DNA of 64,000 bases from Pedobacter sp. SL55 (GCF_026625705.1 NZ_CP113059.1:3782001-3846000); one strand, 5' to 3'. Shown: positions 27,472-37,183, numbered from the stretch's first letter. Notes: a model not told the origin generated them from the sequence alone. Numbers and translations are program-made.

Positions 27472-27520
27472 CAACATTTTTGTGAGTTCTCAACATTTTT
27501 TAAATTGTTGCAACATTTTC
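27472..27520. repeat. Three direct repeats CAACATTTT at about 20-bp spacing
   Basis: Copies begin at 27472, 27491 and 27511, so the spacing is 19 and 20 bp, near two helical turns. They lie in the 245-bp gap before the zinc metalloprotease gene. It could be a row of binding sites for a regulator; that is not shown. Confidence 0.4.
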
Positions 27521-27656
27521 AATTTGTCGTCGTCTAATTCACAATCGGATATTTAATATTCGACCTTAATTAATTAACTTGCTAAAAATTAACGGGAAGA
27601 AATAAAAGCATTCCAACCCACTCCAATCAACTCAGTAAACACTAACTAACTTAAAA

Positions 27657-30305
27657 ATGAAGAAACATTTATGGTTAATTCCTGCTGCTGCACTATTTGC
27701 TTTAAGTGCTAACGCTCAGGAAACAAAAAAAGCAGACAAACCTGCCGACACCACAAAAAAGGTTGCACCAACAACGCCACCAACCCCGCCAAAACCAACC
27801 GTTGCTGATAAAACCAAATCGAGCAAAAAAATTGATGGCTTATTTACGCTTTACAAAGATACGGTTACAGGCAGCTTACAGTTGTATATCAAAAAAGATC
27901 AATTAGGTAAAGATTACATTTACCAAAGTTTTTCTATGGGTGGCCCAACTAGATTGTTCCTTAACCAAAACATGATCAGAAACACCAAATTGTTTCAAAT
28001 TAAACAAGTTGATGATAAGGTTGAGTTCTTAGAAAAAAACACTGCTTTTTATTACGACCCAGCTAATCCGGTAAGTAAAGCAGCCAACGTAGACGTTTCT
28101 GATGCGGTTTTCTTTGCAGATAAATTTAGTGCTAAAGACGATAATGGCTATTTAATATCTGTAGATGGCTTGTTTTTAAGCGATAAACTTGATCCGGTAA
28201 AACCTACCACGCCTCCAGGATTGCCTCCAGGTGCAATGTTTAACTTAGGTAGCTTAAATACGGCTAAATCAAAATATCAAACGGTAAAATCTTTTAATGG
28301 TAATACCGATGTAGTAGTTGATTTAGCTTACGACAACCCTAACCCATTAAACGGCGGTGGTAAAGACATTACCGATGCTAGGTATGTTCGTGTTAAAATG
28401 CAACACTCTTTCTTGGAAGTTCCTCAAAACGATTTCAGACCTCGTAGAGACGACCCCAGAGTAGGTTATTTCGGAGCTGAAGTAGATAATTTAACGTCTG
28501 TAGATGCTACACCTTATAAAGATTTCATTAGCCGTTGGAACTTGAAAAAGAAAAACCCGAACGCCAAATTAAGTGAGCCAGTAGAACCAATTGTTTTCTG
28601 GATTGAGAACACTACACCTGTAGAATATCGTTCTATTATTAAAGAAGCGGGCGAAAAATGGAATGAGGCTTTTGAAAAAGCTGGTTTCAAAAACGCAGTA
28701 GTGATGAAGCAAATGCCAGATGATGCTACTTGGGATCCATCAGACATTGCTTATAATGTAATCCGCTGGGTATCTTCGGCCTACCCTTCTTACGGCGCCA
28801 TTGGTCCAAGCTTCTACAACCCGTTAACAGGACAAATTTTAGGTGCAGATATTACTGTAGAATGGAAATCGGGTGCTGGTACTGCTGTACAAGACCAATT
28901 ATACAATGGTGGGCCATCAATGGCGATGAACTTACCTTGGGAAAATCCTATTGAAGCTGTAGCTGCAACACAACAAGGCGCACACAACCACGGCGATAAA
29001 AACCACATGGCTTTTTGTTCATTAGCTCATGAGTTAAGCATGCAATATCAAACTGGTTTAGCAGCTATTGAAGTTTTAGATGCTGATGTTTCTGAAGCAG
29101 CGAGAGCAGCAACCGTTAAAGAAATGCACAAACAGTTCTTGTACTATCTAATTATGCATGAAATGGGCCATACTTTAGGCTTAAATCACAACATGAAAGC
29201 TAGTCAGATGTTAAGCCCAGCTCAAATGAACGATAAGAGCTTAACCCGTAAAATTGGTTTGCAAGGTTCGGTAATGGATTACCCGGCAATCAACGTAAGC
29301 AGCGATCGTAGCAAACAAGGCGATTACTATACAACCAAAGCTGGACCTTATGATTTATGGGCAATTGAATACGGCTACACTCCTTTCAGCGAGAAAGAAG
29401 AAGAAGCCGGCTTAAATAAAATCTTGAGCAGAAGTACCGATCCGCAATTGGCTTTTGGTAACGATGCTGATGATATGCGTAGCCCAGGTGGCGGTATAGA
29501 CCCAAGAGTTAATGTGAACGACCACACTAACGATATGGTAACTTATGGCGAAGATCGTTTTAAATTGATCAACAGCATGATCCCTAAATTGAAAGAGAGA
29601 TTTGCTAAACCTAACCAAAGCTACCAAGATTTACGTAGCAAATATTACCAACTTAATGGCCAACGTGCTAGCATGGCAGCAGCTTTAAGTCGTTACATTG
29701 GTGGGGTTTATGTAGATCGTAGCTTTGTAGGGCAACAAACTACCACAGCTCCATTTACACCAGTACCAGCTGAATATCAAAAGAAAGCTTTGGCCTTGCT
29801 AAGCACTTACGTTTTTGCACCTAATGCATTCGATGCCGACAAAGCCTTATTCCCTTACCTACAAATACAACGTAGAGGTTTTGGTTTCTTTGGCAGTACA
29901 GAAGATGTGAAGCCGCAAAGCACTTTCCTTTCTTTACAGTTAGGAACTTTAGCACAGTTGTTGCACCCAACTACATTGAGCAGAATTAACAACAGTGGCT
30001 TATACGGCAATACTTATTCTGTAGCCAGCGTGATGAACGATTTAACTGACGATATCTTTGCTGCTGATTTAAAAAGCAACGTAAACCTGTTCCGTCAAAA
30101 CTTACAGACAGAATATGTTAAAGCTGCTGCGGCTATTGTTGCCGCTCCAGGTGGTTACGATAATGCAAGTAAAGCTGCCGCTTTGGCTACTTTAGTGAAA
30201 ATTAAAGGTCAGTTAGCTACGGCTTCAAGCTCAGATGAGCAAACCAAAGCACACAGAACTGCATTAACTTTCTTAATAGACAAGGCTACTGCGGTAAGCA
30301 AATAA
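27657..30305 (+). CDS. Secreted zinc-dependent metalloprotease (DUF5117/DUF4953 type)
   Basis: An 882-residue exported protein (signal MKKHLWLIPAAALFALSANA). After a Lys/Thr/Pro-rich linker comes a domain of the DUF5118/DUF5117 kind, and then the catalytic domain with the metzincin zinc motif HEMGHTLGLNH (His501, Glu502, His505, His511) and a downstream Met in GSVMDYPA, which fits a Met-turn. The segment WNEAFEKAGFKNAVVMKQMPDD is typical of this Bacteroidota family. The C-terminal third (about 640-880) is helical and has no known role. It probably degrades proteins outside the cell or in the periplasm. Its terminator is just downstream. Confidence 0.85.
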   Translation: MKKHLWLIPAAALFALSANAQETKKADKPADTTKKVAPTTPPTPPKPTVADKTKSSKKIDGLFTLYKDTVTGSLQLYIKKDQLGKDYIYQSFSMGGPTRLFLNQNMIRNTKLFQIKQVDDKVEFLEKNTAFYYDPANPVSKAANVDVSDAVFFADKFSAKDDNGYLISVDGLFLSDKLDPVKPTTPPGLPPGAMFNLGSLNTAKSKYQTVKSFNGNTDVVVDLAYDNPNPLNGGGKDITDARYVRVKMQHSFLEVPQNDFRPRRDDPRVGYFGAEVDNLTSVDATPYKDFISRWNLKKKNPNAKLSEPVEPIVFWIENTTPVEYRSIIKEAGEKWNEAFEKAGFKNAVVMKQMPDDATWDPSDIAYNVIRWVSSAYPSYGAIGPSFYNPLTGQILGADITVEWKSGAGTAVQDQLYNGGPSMAMNLPWENPIEAVAATQQGAHNHGDKNHMAFCSLAHELSMQYQTGLAAIEVLDADVSEAARAATVKEMHKQFLYYLIMHEMGHTLGLNHNMKASQMLSPAQMNDKSLTRKIGLQGSVMDYPAINVSSDRSKQGDYYTTKAGPYDLWAIEYGYTPFSEKEEEAGLNKILSRSTDPQLAFGNDADDMRSPGGGIDPRVNVNDHTNDMVTYGEDRFKLINSMIPKLKERFAKPNQSYQDLRSKYYQLNGQRASMAAALSRYIGGVYVDRSFVGQQTTTAPFTPVPAEYQKKALALLSTYVFAPNAFDADKALFPYLQIQRRGFGFFGSTEDVKPQSTFLSLQLGTLAQLLHPTTLSRINNSGLYGNTYSVASVMNDLTDDIFAADLKSNVNLFRQNLQTEYVKAAAAIVAAPGGYDNASKAAALATLVKIKGQLATASSSDEQTKAHRTALTFLIDKATAVSK

Positions 30306-30325
30306 AAAAGTTTAGCTTTAAACAG

Positions 30326-30363
30326 AAACTCCCCGTAGGTAAATTCTTACGGGGAGTTTTTTT
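30326..30363 (+). terminator. Intrinsic terminator
   Basis: The arms AAACTCCCCGTA (30326-30337) and TACGGGGAGTTT (30348-30359) are perfect and followed by T. It lies between the convergent metalloprotease and YdeI-like genes and ends 25 bp from the latter's stop. Confidence 0.9.
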
Positions 30364-30387
30364 GCTTTTTAAAATTATCTGAAAATA

Positions 30388-30897
30388 TCATCTATCTCTC
30401 TTGTTACTCCGCAACATCAAACCAAAATCTTGTTTCAATGCCATGGCGTTAACAATCATCACTAAACGTTTGGTTCGGGTAACTTCTGTTTTTGCTGTAT
30501 TTAACCAATTGATAAAATAATTTTGGTGTGATTTGGTATACGATAAAAATTGCTCCAACACCCCATCTTCTTGAGCCAAGCAAATTTCCAGATCTTCGGG
30601 CATTTCTACTTTATAATCTATATCGTGCTCCAAAGAAAGTGAAACTGGCTGGCCCGCTTCTTTTTTTAGTTGCTTACGCATTTTTCCATCTAAAGGCAAG
30701 ATAAAATCTCCATCGCCCATTGGCAATAAACTTTTTCCGCTAATTTGTAGATTATCTATTTGTCCACGAACACGAAACGATCTATTGTCACCAGATTTAA
30801 TTTGCTGCGCAACAGTTTCTGGAATAAAAATATAGCTCCAGCCGGTTTTTTCGCCATTACTCTCGAATTTTTCTATTTCAGCATTGAACTGTACCAT
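30388..30897 (-). CDS. DUF1905/YdeI-OmdA-like protein
   Basis: A 169-residue soluble protein. The N-terminal half (VQFNAEIEKFESNGEKTGWSYIFIP and later FRVRGQIDNLQISGKSLLPMGDGDFILPLDGKMRKQLKKEAGQ) is a DUF1905 barrel. The C-terminal part (FLSYTKSHQNYFINWLNTAKTEVTRTKRL) is the YdeI/OmdA helical domain ('bacteriocin protection' in some annotations). Biochemical function is not established. The gene is transcribed from the repeat-rich gap to its right. Confidence 0.8.
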   Translation of the reverse strand: MVQFNAEIEKFESNGEKTGWSYIFIPETVAQQIKSGDNRSFRVRGQIDNLQISGKSLLPMGDGDFILPLDGKMRKQLKKEAGQPVSLSLEHDIDYKVEMPEDLEICLAQEDGVLEQFLSYTKSHQNYFINWLNTAKTEVTRTKRLVMIVNAMALKQDFGLMLRSNKRDR

Positions 30898-30952
30898 GGT
30901 TTAAAGATAAAAGAATAACCACAAAAAAGCTCAACTCTTTAAACCAAAAAAA

Positions 30953-30997
30953 GATGTCATGAAATGCAAGCTTTAGATTGCTTACAGTCATGACATC
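30953..30997 (-). terminator. Hairpin, probable terminator of the LRR protein gene
   Basis: The 10-bp perfect arms GATGTCATGA (30953-30962) and TCATGACATC (30988-30997), with an inner GCAA/TTGC pair, are flanked by runs of A and T. It is now more than 200 bp from the LRR gene's stop codon, because the 31016-31218 element lies between them. Confidence 0.55.
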
Positions 30998-31015
30998 CTT
31001 TTTAAAATACCTAAG

Positions 31016-31218
31016 AACCTGAGTTCGGTTATTATTTGTTTATTTTACAGCATTATTTAAACTTATTGAGTTCGCCGACCCTGAAATAAATTCAGGGTGA
31101 CGGAAAATTGGCGGTTCGTCATGCTGACCTGTAGCGAAGCGGAAAGCTACGCAGTAAATTTAGTTCAGCATCAGTTTTAAAAGTTAATTATCAATGGGTT
31201 AATAATCGAACTCAGGTT
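31016..31218. mobile_element. MITE-like element, 203 bp, with 19-bp terminal inverted repeats
   Basis: The left end AACCTGAGTTCGGTTATTA (31016-31034) pairs with the right end TAATAATCGAACTCAGGTT (31200-31218) with one mismatch. Inside are a small palindrome ACCCTGAA/TTCAGGGT (31078-31098) and a second module, CGTCATGCTGA (31117-31127) to TTCAGCATCAG (31164-31174). There is no transposase. The ends share the words AAC-TGAGTT with those of the element at 52,153, so the two may be one family, mobilised by an IS elsewhere. The right end is 5 bp from the LRR stop codon. Confidence 0.6.
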
Positions 31219-31223
31219 AAGAC

Positions 31224-34200
31224 TTATTTCTTCACGACTTTGATCGTTTCTTGATGAAGTTCTCCACGAAGTCTAAGTACATAGGTTCCTGCAGCAACAT
31301 TATTTAAGGAAATTCGAGCTGATGATTCTGTAGTACCAATAGCTTTACTAAACAATAACTTACCACTCATATCAAATACCCACAAGCTGTTAAAATTTTT
31401 GCCCTTAAAGTTAATGTCTACCCAATCGCTTGTAGGATTAGGATAAAAGGTAACCCGCTGATCCGTTAAATTAAAACTAACATTTCTTACACCTAAGTTA
31501 TTGATTTTTCCATCATCATCTAATTGTTGTAACTCGTAATAATTGTTTCCATTTAATGGCATTCTATCTATATAACTATAGTTGTAATTAGCGCCTTGGC
31601 GCTGAACTGCAGGAGGTATTTCCGCAATTTTTACGCTTTTACCATCATCGCCACTACGATAAATTACAAAACCACGGTTGCGCTGCTCTGATGCCGTAGA
31701 CCATTCCAATTTTGCAGAATTGCCTGTAGCACTAGCTTTAAATTCCACCAAAGTTACTGGCAAAGTGTAATTGCAGTTTTCGTTATAATTTGCACTATTG
31801 TCTTTTTGCCAATTGGTATTCTCAATAGCTGCAGATACATCATCTACCTGTATACAGCTTAAATTAGGATTGACGGTAGCATTTAATTCCGCTAATTCAT
31901 AATTGTTTTCGTTTTTTAGATCAAGCACCAGAAGGGAATTATGCTCACAATACAAAGCATTTAACATGCTGTTTTTAGTTAAATCCAACTTCAAAATTTG
32001 GTTAAAACTACAATTTAGCCACATCAAACGCGTGTTAGCCACCAAATCCAAAGCAGTTAAAAGGTTATCATGACAATCAAGCGTTAGCAATGCATTATTA
32101 TTACTAAGATCTAAAACAGCGAGTTCATTTCCGTAGCACTTTAATATGGTCAAATTTTGATTTTGCGTGAGGTTAATGCTAGTTAGCTCATTATTATTAC
32201 AACTAACGACACCTAAATTGGTGTTACTGCTCAAATCTAAAGAAGTAAGCTTATTATCATTACAATCTAAACTAGAAAGCGCTGGGTTATTACTCAAATC
32301 CAATGAAGTAATCAAATTTTCTCCACAGCTAAGGCCAACCAAAGCAGGGTTACCGCTCACATCCAAATTGGTAAGCTGGTTGTCGTTTACACCAAGAGAA
32401 ATCAGCGCCGGACTTTGAGAAACATCTATGTCGGTAAGCTTATTAGCCGAACAATACACAAATATTAACTCAGTATTTTGGCTTAAATCAAGTGTAGTGA
32501 GTTGATTTTCTTCACAGTCTAAATTAGCTAGTTTTGTATTTTTAGTCAAATCAAGGCTAGTGAGATTGTTCTTTTTACAATTAAGTCCTTTCAGGTTAAT
32601 AAACGCTTCTATGCCGGTAAGATCATTAATGCCTAGGTCGTACATATCAAAGTTACGGTCAAATGCTTCTGCCTCTGCAAATTGTATTTCGGCATCGCCG
32701 TTGGTATTGATATCGGCTCTTGCTAAAAGATAGGCTTTAAAATTAGCATCAGGGATGTAGACAACAGGCTCGTTACAATTGGTTTTGTAATTTGCTGAAG
32801 CGTCTTTTTTCCAACCTCCATTGGTAGTATAAGTATTTGCCTGATCTACATCATCTACCTCAATGCAAAATAACTTCGGGTTTTGGTTAGCGATAACGAG
32901 ATAGAGTATGTCATTTTTACCATTTTTGAGGTTAAGACTAGAAAGTTTTGCGCTGTTTTCGCAAAACAGTTGTGTTAATGCAATATTATTGCTAATATCC
33001 AAGCTAGAAATGGGGTTTTTACCGCAGATGAGCCGCATAAGTGCTGTGTTTTTACTTACATCCAAGTCCGTAAGCAAGTTGTCATCACATAGCAAGGCAT
33101 TGAGTACTGTATTATTTTTAAGATCTAAACTTGTAATCTTATTGCTGTTGCAATACATCATCTCCAACGCAATGTTCTGAGTGACGTCTAAGCTTTTAAG
33201 TTGATTATTTTCGCAAAACAAAAACTTTAGTGCTGTATTCTTGGTCACATTTAGTTCGGTAAGCTGGTTGTTGTTAGCCAATAAAGCTGTGATGTTTACG
33301 AAAGCTTCGATACCTGTAAGGTCTGTTATATTTCTATGATTACAGTTAATTGTACCCGTAAAAGCCTCAGCTTCTTCTACTTGAATTTCCGTATCTCCGT
33401 CTGTATTAATTGTAGCATTACCAAGCAAATAAGCCTTAAAGTTAGCATCTGGAATGTTAACTACCGGGCGGCAGTCGGTGTTGTAAGTTGCAGTTGCATC
33501 TTTTGTCCATCTGCTAAACATATCAATAGTTTGAGCATTTGAATATGCTACATCATCCACCTGTATACAGGTCAGCTTTGGGTTTTCATGAGCTAGCATT
33601 CTACTAAAAGCGGTATTGTTTCCATTTTTGATATTCAGATTTTCAAGTTCAGAATTGGAGTAGCATTCTAAAGCAAGCAAATTTGGGAATTGGCTTACAT
33701 CAAGCGTTTTAATCTTTGTAGCTGAACATCTTAAATTTGTTAATTGTTTGCAATTATCCATGTCTATAACTTGGATCGGATTTGATGAAAAATTAAAACC
33801 TGTCAATAAAGCATTTTGACTCACATCTAAGGTAGCAAGCTGGTTATTATAACAACTCAACGAGGTAAGTGCTATGTTTTTAGTAATATCTAGAGAGGTT
33901 AGCCGATTATTTATACAACCAATAGACGTAAGAGCAGTGTTCTTGCTCAAATCTAAAGCAGTCAGTTGGTTGTTGTCGCAACCCAATGCAGCAATTGCCG
34001 TATTTTTGCTAACGTCTAGTGAGGTTAAGTTATTGTTGCTGCAAAGTAACCTAGTAATATTTACAAAAGCTTCGATACCTGCAAGACTGGTAATGTTTTT
34101 TCTAATGACATTGATAGTTCCCGTAAACGCTTCAGCTTCTGAAACCTGTATCTTCCCATCATCATCTGCATCAATCTTTGGATTATGAGCCAGTAAAGCG

Positions 34201-35060
34201 GCCTTAAAATTAGGGTCTGGAATGTTAACCACCGGACGGCAATCGGTATTGTAAGTTGCGGTTACATCTTTTGCCCAACTTGACATATCCGATTGAGCAT
34301 TGGAATATGCTACATCATCTACCTGTATACAGGTTAGTTTCGGATTGTCGTAAGCCAGCATTCTAATAAAAGATGTATTATTTCCGTTTTTGATATTTAG
34401 CTTTTCGAGTTCTAAATTGGTGTTACAACTTAAAACTACCAAATTTGGGCATTGGCTCACATCCAGCGTTTTAATTTTGGTTCCAAAACATTGGAGACTT
34501 GTTAATTTCGTACAATTACTTACATCCAAAACTTCGAGTGAGGTAGAACTACAAGCCAAGCCCTCCAATAAAATGTTTTTATTTATATCTAAGGCCCTAA
34601 TCCCTATGTTACTAGAACAGAGCAATGAGGTAAGAGCCGTATTTTGACTTACATCCAAGGTGCTCAACTGGTTACGAGTACAATTCAGCGCCTTCAAAGC
34701 GGTATTCTTACTTATATCCAAAGCGGACAGTTGATTGTTGTCGCAAATGAGATTTATAATTGCGGTATTTTTACTGATATCTATTGAGGTAAGTTTATTG
34801 CGGTTACAGAACAATTCGGTAACATTTACAAAAGCTTCGATACCAGTAAGGTCTGCAATATTTTTGTCGAATATACTGATACGCCCGTTAACTGCTTCTG
34901 CCTCCGAAACTTGGATTTGCCCGTCATTATTAAGGTCAATCTTCGGCGAATGGGCTAGTAAGGCGGCTTTGAAGTTGGCATCAGGAATATTAACAACTTG
35001 TGCCTGGAGTTGGTTTACACCAAGCAAACTTAAGAAAAGCAGTAAAAGTTTCTGTCTCAT
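31224..35060 (-). CDS. Secreted leucine-rich-repeat protein with type IX sorting domain
   Basis: A 1,278-residue exported protein (signal MRQKLLLLFLSLLGVNQLQA). It has four modules of 230-260 residues, each starting with NIPDANF-like words (near residues 23, 280, 535 and 767), then a DxDxDG calcium-loop-like segment (as in DADDDGKIQVSEAEA), then a run of about 20-residue repeats LxxLDxSxNxALxxLxCxxNQ, and closing with CIQVDDV...W.KD...YNTDC. After the last module come a short Fn3-like region and a T9SS type A sorting domain (VTFYPNPTSDWVDINFKG to the end). It is therefore probably surface-anchored. I chose 35,060, since a -7 element at 35083-35090 leaves almost no leader for the ATG at 35,072. 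Ligand unknown. Confidence 0.85.
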   Translation of the reverse strand: MRQKLLLLFLSLLGVNQLQAQVVNIPDANFKAALLAHSPKIDLNNDGQIQVSEAEAVNGRISIFDKNIADLTGIEAFVNVTELFCNRNKLTSIDISKNTAIINLICDNNQLSALDISKNTALKALNCTRNQLSTLDVSQNTALTSLLCSSNIGIRALDINKNILLEGLACSSTSLEVLDVSNCTKLTSLQCFGTKIKTLDVSQCPNLVVLSCNTNLELEKLNIKNGNNTSFIRMLAYDNPKLTCIQVDDVAYSNAQSDMSSWAKDVTATYNTDCRPVVNIPDPNFKAALLAHNPKIDADDDGKIQVSEAEAFTGTINVIRKNITSLAGIEAFVNITRLLCSNNNLTSLDVSKNTAIAALGCDNNQLTALDLSKNTALTSIGCINNRLTSLDITKNIALTSLSCYNNQLATLDVSQNALLTGFNFSSNPIQVIDMDNCKQLTNLRCSATKIKTLDVSQFPNLLALECYSNSELENLNIKNGNNTAFSRMLAHENPKLTCIQVDDVAYSNAQTIDMFSRWTKDATATYNTDCRPVVNIPDANFKAYLLGNATINTDGDTEIQVEEAEAFTGTINCNHRNITDLTGIEAFVNITALLANNNQLTELNVTKNTALKFLFCENNQLKSLDVTQNIALEMMYCNSNKITSLDLKNNTVLNALLCDDNLLTDLDVSKNTALMRLICGKNPISSLDISNNIALTQLFCENSAKLSSLNLKNGKNDILYLVIANQNPKLFCIEVDDVDQANTYTTNGGWKKDASANYKTNCNEPVVYIPDANFKAYLLARADINTNGDAEIQFAEAEAFDRNFDMYDLGINDLTGIEAFINLKGLNCKKNNLTSLDLTKNTKLANLDCEENQLTTLDLSQNTELIFVYCSANKLTDIDVSQSPALISLGVNDNQLTNLDVSGNPALVGLSCGENLITSLDLSNNPALSSLDCNDNKLTSLDLSSNTNLGVVSCNNNELTSINLTQNQNLTILKCYGNELAVLDLSNNNALLTLDCHDNLLTALDLVANTRLMWLNCSFNQILKLDLTKNSMLNALYCEHNSLLVLDLKNENNYELAELNATVNPNLSCIQVDDVSAAIENTNWQKDNSANYNENCNYTLPVTLVEFKASATGNSAKLEWSTASEQRNRGFVIYRSGDDGKSVKIAEIPPAVQRQGANYNYSYIDRMPLNGNNYYELQQLDDDGKINNLGVRNVSFNLTDQRVTFYPNPTSDWVDINFKGKNFNSLWVFDMSGKLLFSKAIGTTESSARISLNNVAAGTYVLRLRGELHQETIKVVKK

Positions 35061-35082
35061 AAACGATAACATTTGTTTATGA

Positions 35083-35090
35083 CAAAACTA
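35083..35090 (-). promoter_or_regulatory. Bacteroidota -7 element of the LRR protein gene
   Basis: On the minus strand the octamer is TAGTTTTG, an exact match to TAnnTTTG, with TTTGACC about 25 bp further upstream as a possible -33 element. It places the transcript start near 35,077 and so supports the ATG at 35,060 over that at 35,072. Confidence 0.5.
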
Positions 35091-35262
35091 CCTTGTTTTA
35101 TAAGTTAGATATGGTCAAAAAGCACTCATATATGCTCATGAACTATAGACATGGAGTGATAATTGAAGAATAGCATGTAACCTTTGCTTAAAGCTGCTAA
35201 AACTTGGCATTGATAATGATTGGTTGAATAAAAACCTAGCGACTGCCTTTAGCTAAAAGGGA

Positions 35263-36279
35263 TTAACTTTTTAATGATTTTACCTCTGCTGGCAAAATCT
35301 TATATGTTTTTTTAAAAATGCGACTAAAATTAGCCGAGCTACCAAAACTTAATTCTTGCGCTACCTGTTTTACTTGAGTTCCATTTTGCAGTTGTACAAA
35401 GGCATACCGCATTTGTATATCTCTAAAATAATCGAAAGCAGAGTGGCCCATCTGTCTTAAAAACTGCCTGCGCATAGTAGATACAGTCATATTGCCAATA
35501 TCGGCCAAATTTTCTAAGCCCGGAAAGCCTTGCTTAAAATATTTATCGAGATGCGCTTTTATTTTCTCAATGCCATCAAATTCATCGGCCACTGGTGGCT
35601 GGTTTAACACCGAATCAGGATCTGCTACAATACTGAAAAAATCTGAAATTAAAGTTAAAGATAGCTTTCTAACTACTAGCGGATACACTGGCGAACGTTG
35701 AGATTTGGTAAGTAACTGATCCAGTTCGTCAAATGTGTCTTTATAGAAATTATCGCTGAAATAAGCCATCCCTTCCATTTCCTTTCGTATCACTTTCATA
35801 AAGGTTGCCTCCTGATCTACCGCAGAGAAATCTATTCCTTTATCCAACCATTCTTTGGTAAAACAAAATATAAATGCCCTCACACCCGCTCCTTTTTCAA
35901 ACAAAGTTTCGTAATCAAACTCATTATTATAGAAGCTACAAATACGGGGCAAAGACATCGTCCTAGATTGCATCGGATCATTATCTTTCATCGGAACTTT
36001 GTTCACATCGCCCTTAATCAATTGATACGACAAGCAATAATATTCAACATCTCTATCCCCAAATAAAGCGATCTTGGTATCGCTCACCGCCGTCATATCC
36101 ACCACAAACAAATAACAACCTTCTTCTACTTTTTCATATTGAAACGTGGTTTGAAGATTTTCGCTATTGGCAATAAGCTGGTGTTTATTTTCATGGTGTA
36201 CAACAGCAGGAATAGTTACTGCTTTCGCAATAAATTTTTCTGGGTAAGTCATTTGCCAGGTAGAAAGTTGGTCTGTCAT
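35263..36279 (-). CDS. AraC-family transcriptional regulator
   Basis: A 338-residue regulator. The C-terminal third (residues about 240-335) is the paired helix-turn-helix domain: LENLADIGNMTVSTMRRQFLRQMG and VKQVAQELSFGSSANFSRIFKKTY. The N-terminal part resembles ligand-binding or cupin-like sensor regions of Bacteroidota AraC regulators but has no motif that fixes an effector. The next gene downstream on the same strand is the LRR protein gene, 190 bp away, so it may control it; that is only inferred from position. Confidence 0.88.
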   Translation of the reverse strand: MTDQLSTWQMTYPEKFIAKAVTIPAVVHHENKHQLIANSENLQTTFQYEKVEEGCYLFVVDMTAVSDTKIALFGDRDVEYYCLSYQLIKGDVNKVPMKDNDPMQSRTMSLPRICSFYNNEFDYETLFEKGAGVRAFIFCFTKEWLDKGIDFSAVDQEATFMKVIRKEMEGMAYFSDNFYKDTFDELDQLLTKSQRSPVYPLVVRKLSLTLISDFFSIVADPDSVLNQPPVADEFDGIEKIKAHLDKYFKQGFPGLENLADIGNMTVSTMRRQFLRQMGHSAFDYFRDIQMRYAFVQLQNGTQVKQVAQELSFGSSANFSRIFKKTYKILPAEVKSLKS

Positions 36280-36315
36280 ATTCGAAGTTTAGGCTTTAGA
36301 CACTAAACAAATATA

Positions 36316-37179
36316 TTATAATTCACCTTCTACTCCTAATCCGAATAAAGCAAAATCATACTTTACTGGGTCGGTGTCGTCAAATTTTTTAAGGTTTTCA
36401 GTCAATTCTAAGGCTGTTAACCAATCTGTTTGCTTGCGTTCAATTAAACCAAAATGTCTAGCCACTCTATCTACGTGCACATCACAAGGACAAATTAAAT
36501 CTGCTGGGCGAATGGTGTTCCAAATACCGAAATCAACGCCGTAATCGTCTTTTCGAACCATCCAACGTAAAAACATATTTAACCGTTTGCAAGTAGATTT
36601 TTGTAAGGGCGACGAAACATGCTTAATCGTTCGTCTAGGGAAATCTGGTAGACTAAAAAAGTACGCACGAAAATGATTTAGGGCTTTTTCGATAGTAAAA
36701 TTATTAAGTGTTAAATCTGAGGTGTAACAAGTGGACGAGGTAAGTTCGTAACCCGCATTAATTTCTTCTACACTTAAGTAATCTGACCTGTAAATTAAAG
36801 CTGGAGGTATAAATGCCGTTTCTAAAGAATTAGACTGCTGATAATGCTGCTGAAAGAATGCTACAAAATAAAGTAAATCGGTGTCGTTAAAAGTTCGATG
36901 TTTAAATCCAAGCAATCCTTTCAAATCATGGTCAGAATGGTGCAGCATAAACTGATAAGGTTGGTTATCCATCCTCGCCAGTAACTCGTTGCATTTATTG
37001 ATGATTGTTTTACGTTGTCCCCAAGCTAAAATTGCCGCAAAAAAAGCGGCAATTTCAATATCTTGTTTTAAACTGTACTGATGCGGAATACTTATCGGAT
37101 CATTTGTAATGAAATTGGGCTGATTGTATTGCGCCACCTTTGAATCGAGAAAATCTTTAATATTATTAATTTTCATCAT
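36316..37179 (-). CDS. TIGR02757 family protein (DUF2400)
   Basis: A 287-residue soluble protein of the TIGR02757 family, seen in DPISIPHQYSLKQDIEIAAFFAAILAWGQRKTII, GLLGFKHRTFNDTDLLYF, NMFLRWMVRKDDYGVDFGIW and the end DPVKYDFALFGLGVE. The arrangement, with PADLICPCDVHVDRVAR, recalls helix-hairpin-helix DNA glycosylases, so a role on DNA is possible but unproved. The protein is slightly longer than most family members. The start may be either of two adjacent ATG codons (37,179 or 37,176). It is followed by 36 bp and then the AraC gene on the same strand. Confidence 0.85.
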   Translation of the reverse strand: MMKINNIKDFLDSKVAQYNQPNFITNDPISIPHQYSLKQDIEIAAFFAAILAWGQRKTIINKCNELLARMDNQPYQFMLHHSDHDLKGLLGFKHRTFNDTDLLYFVAFFQQHYQQSNSLETAFIPPALIYRSDYLSVEEINAGYELTSSTCYTSDLTLNNFTIEKALNHFRAYFFSLPDFPRRTIKHVSSPLQKSTCKRLNMFLRWMVRKDDYGVDFGIWNTIRPADLICPCDVHVDRVARHFGLIERKQTDWLTALELTENLKKFDDTDPVKYDFALFGLGVEGEL

Positions 37180-37183
37180 CGAA

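Larger units (their letters stand above)
30898..31223. other. Gene-free stretch holding a hairpin and a MITE-like element
   Basis: This 326-bp gap lies between the YdeI-like gene start and the stop of the LRR protein gene, both on the minus strand. It holds a hairpin (30953-30997) and a 203-bp inverted-repeat-bounded element (31016-31218), which itself carries two palindromic repeat modules. There is no credible reading frame. Confidence 0.8.
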
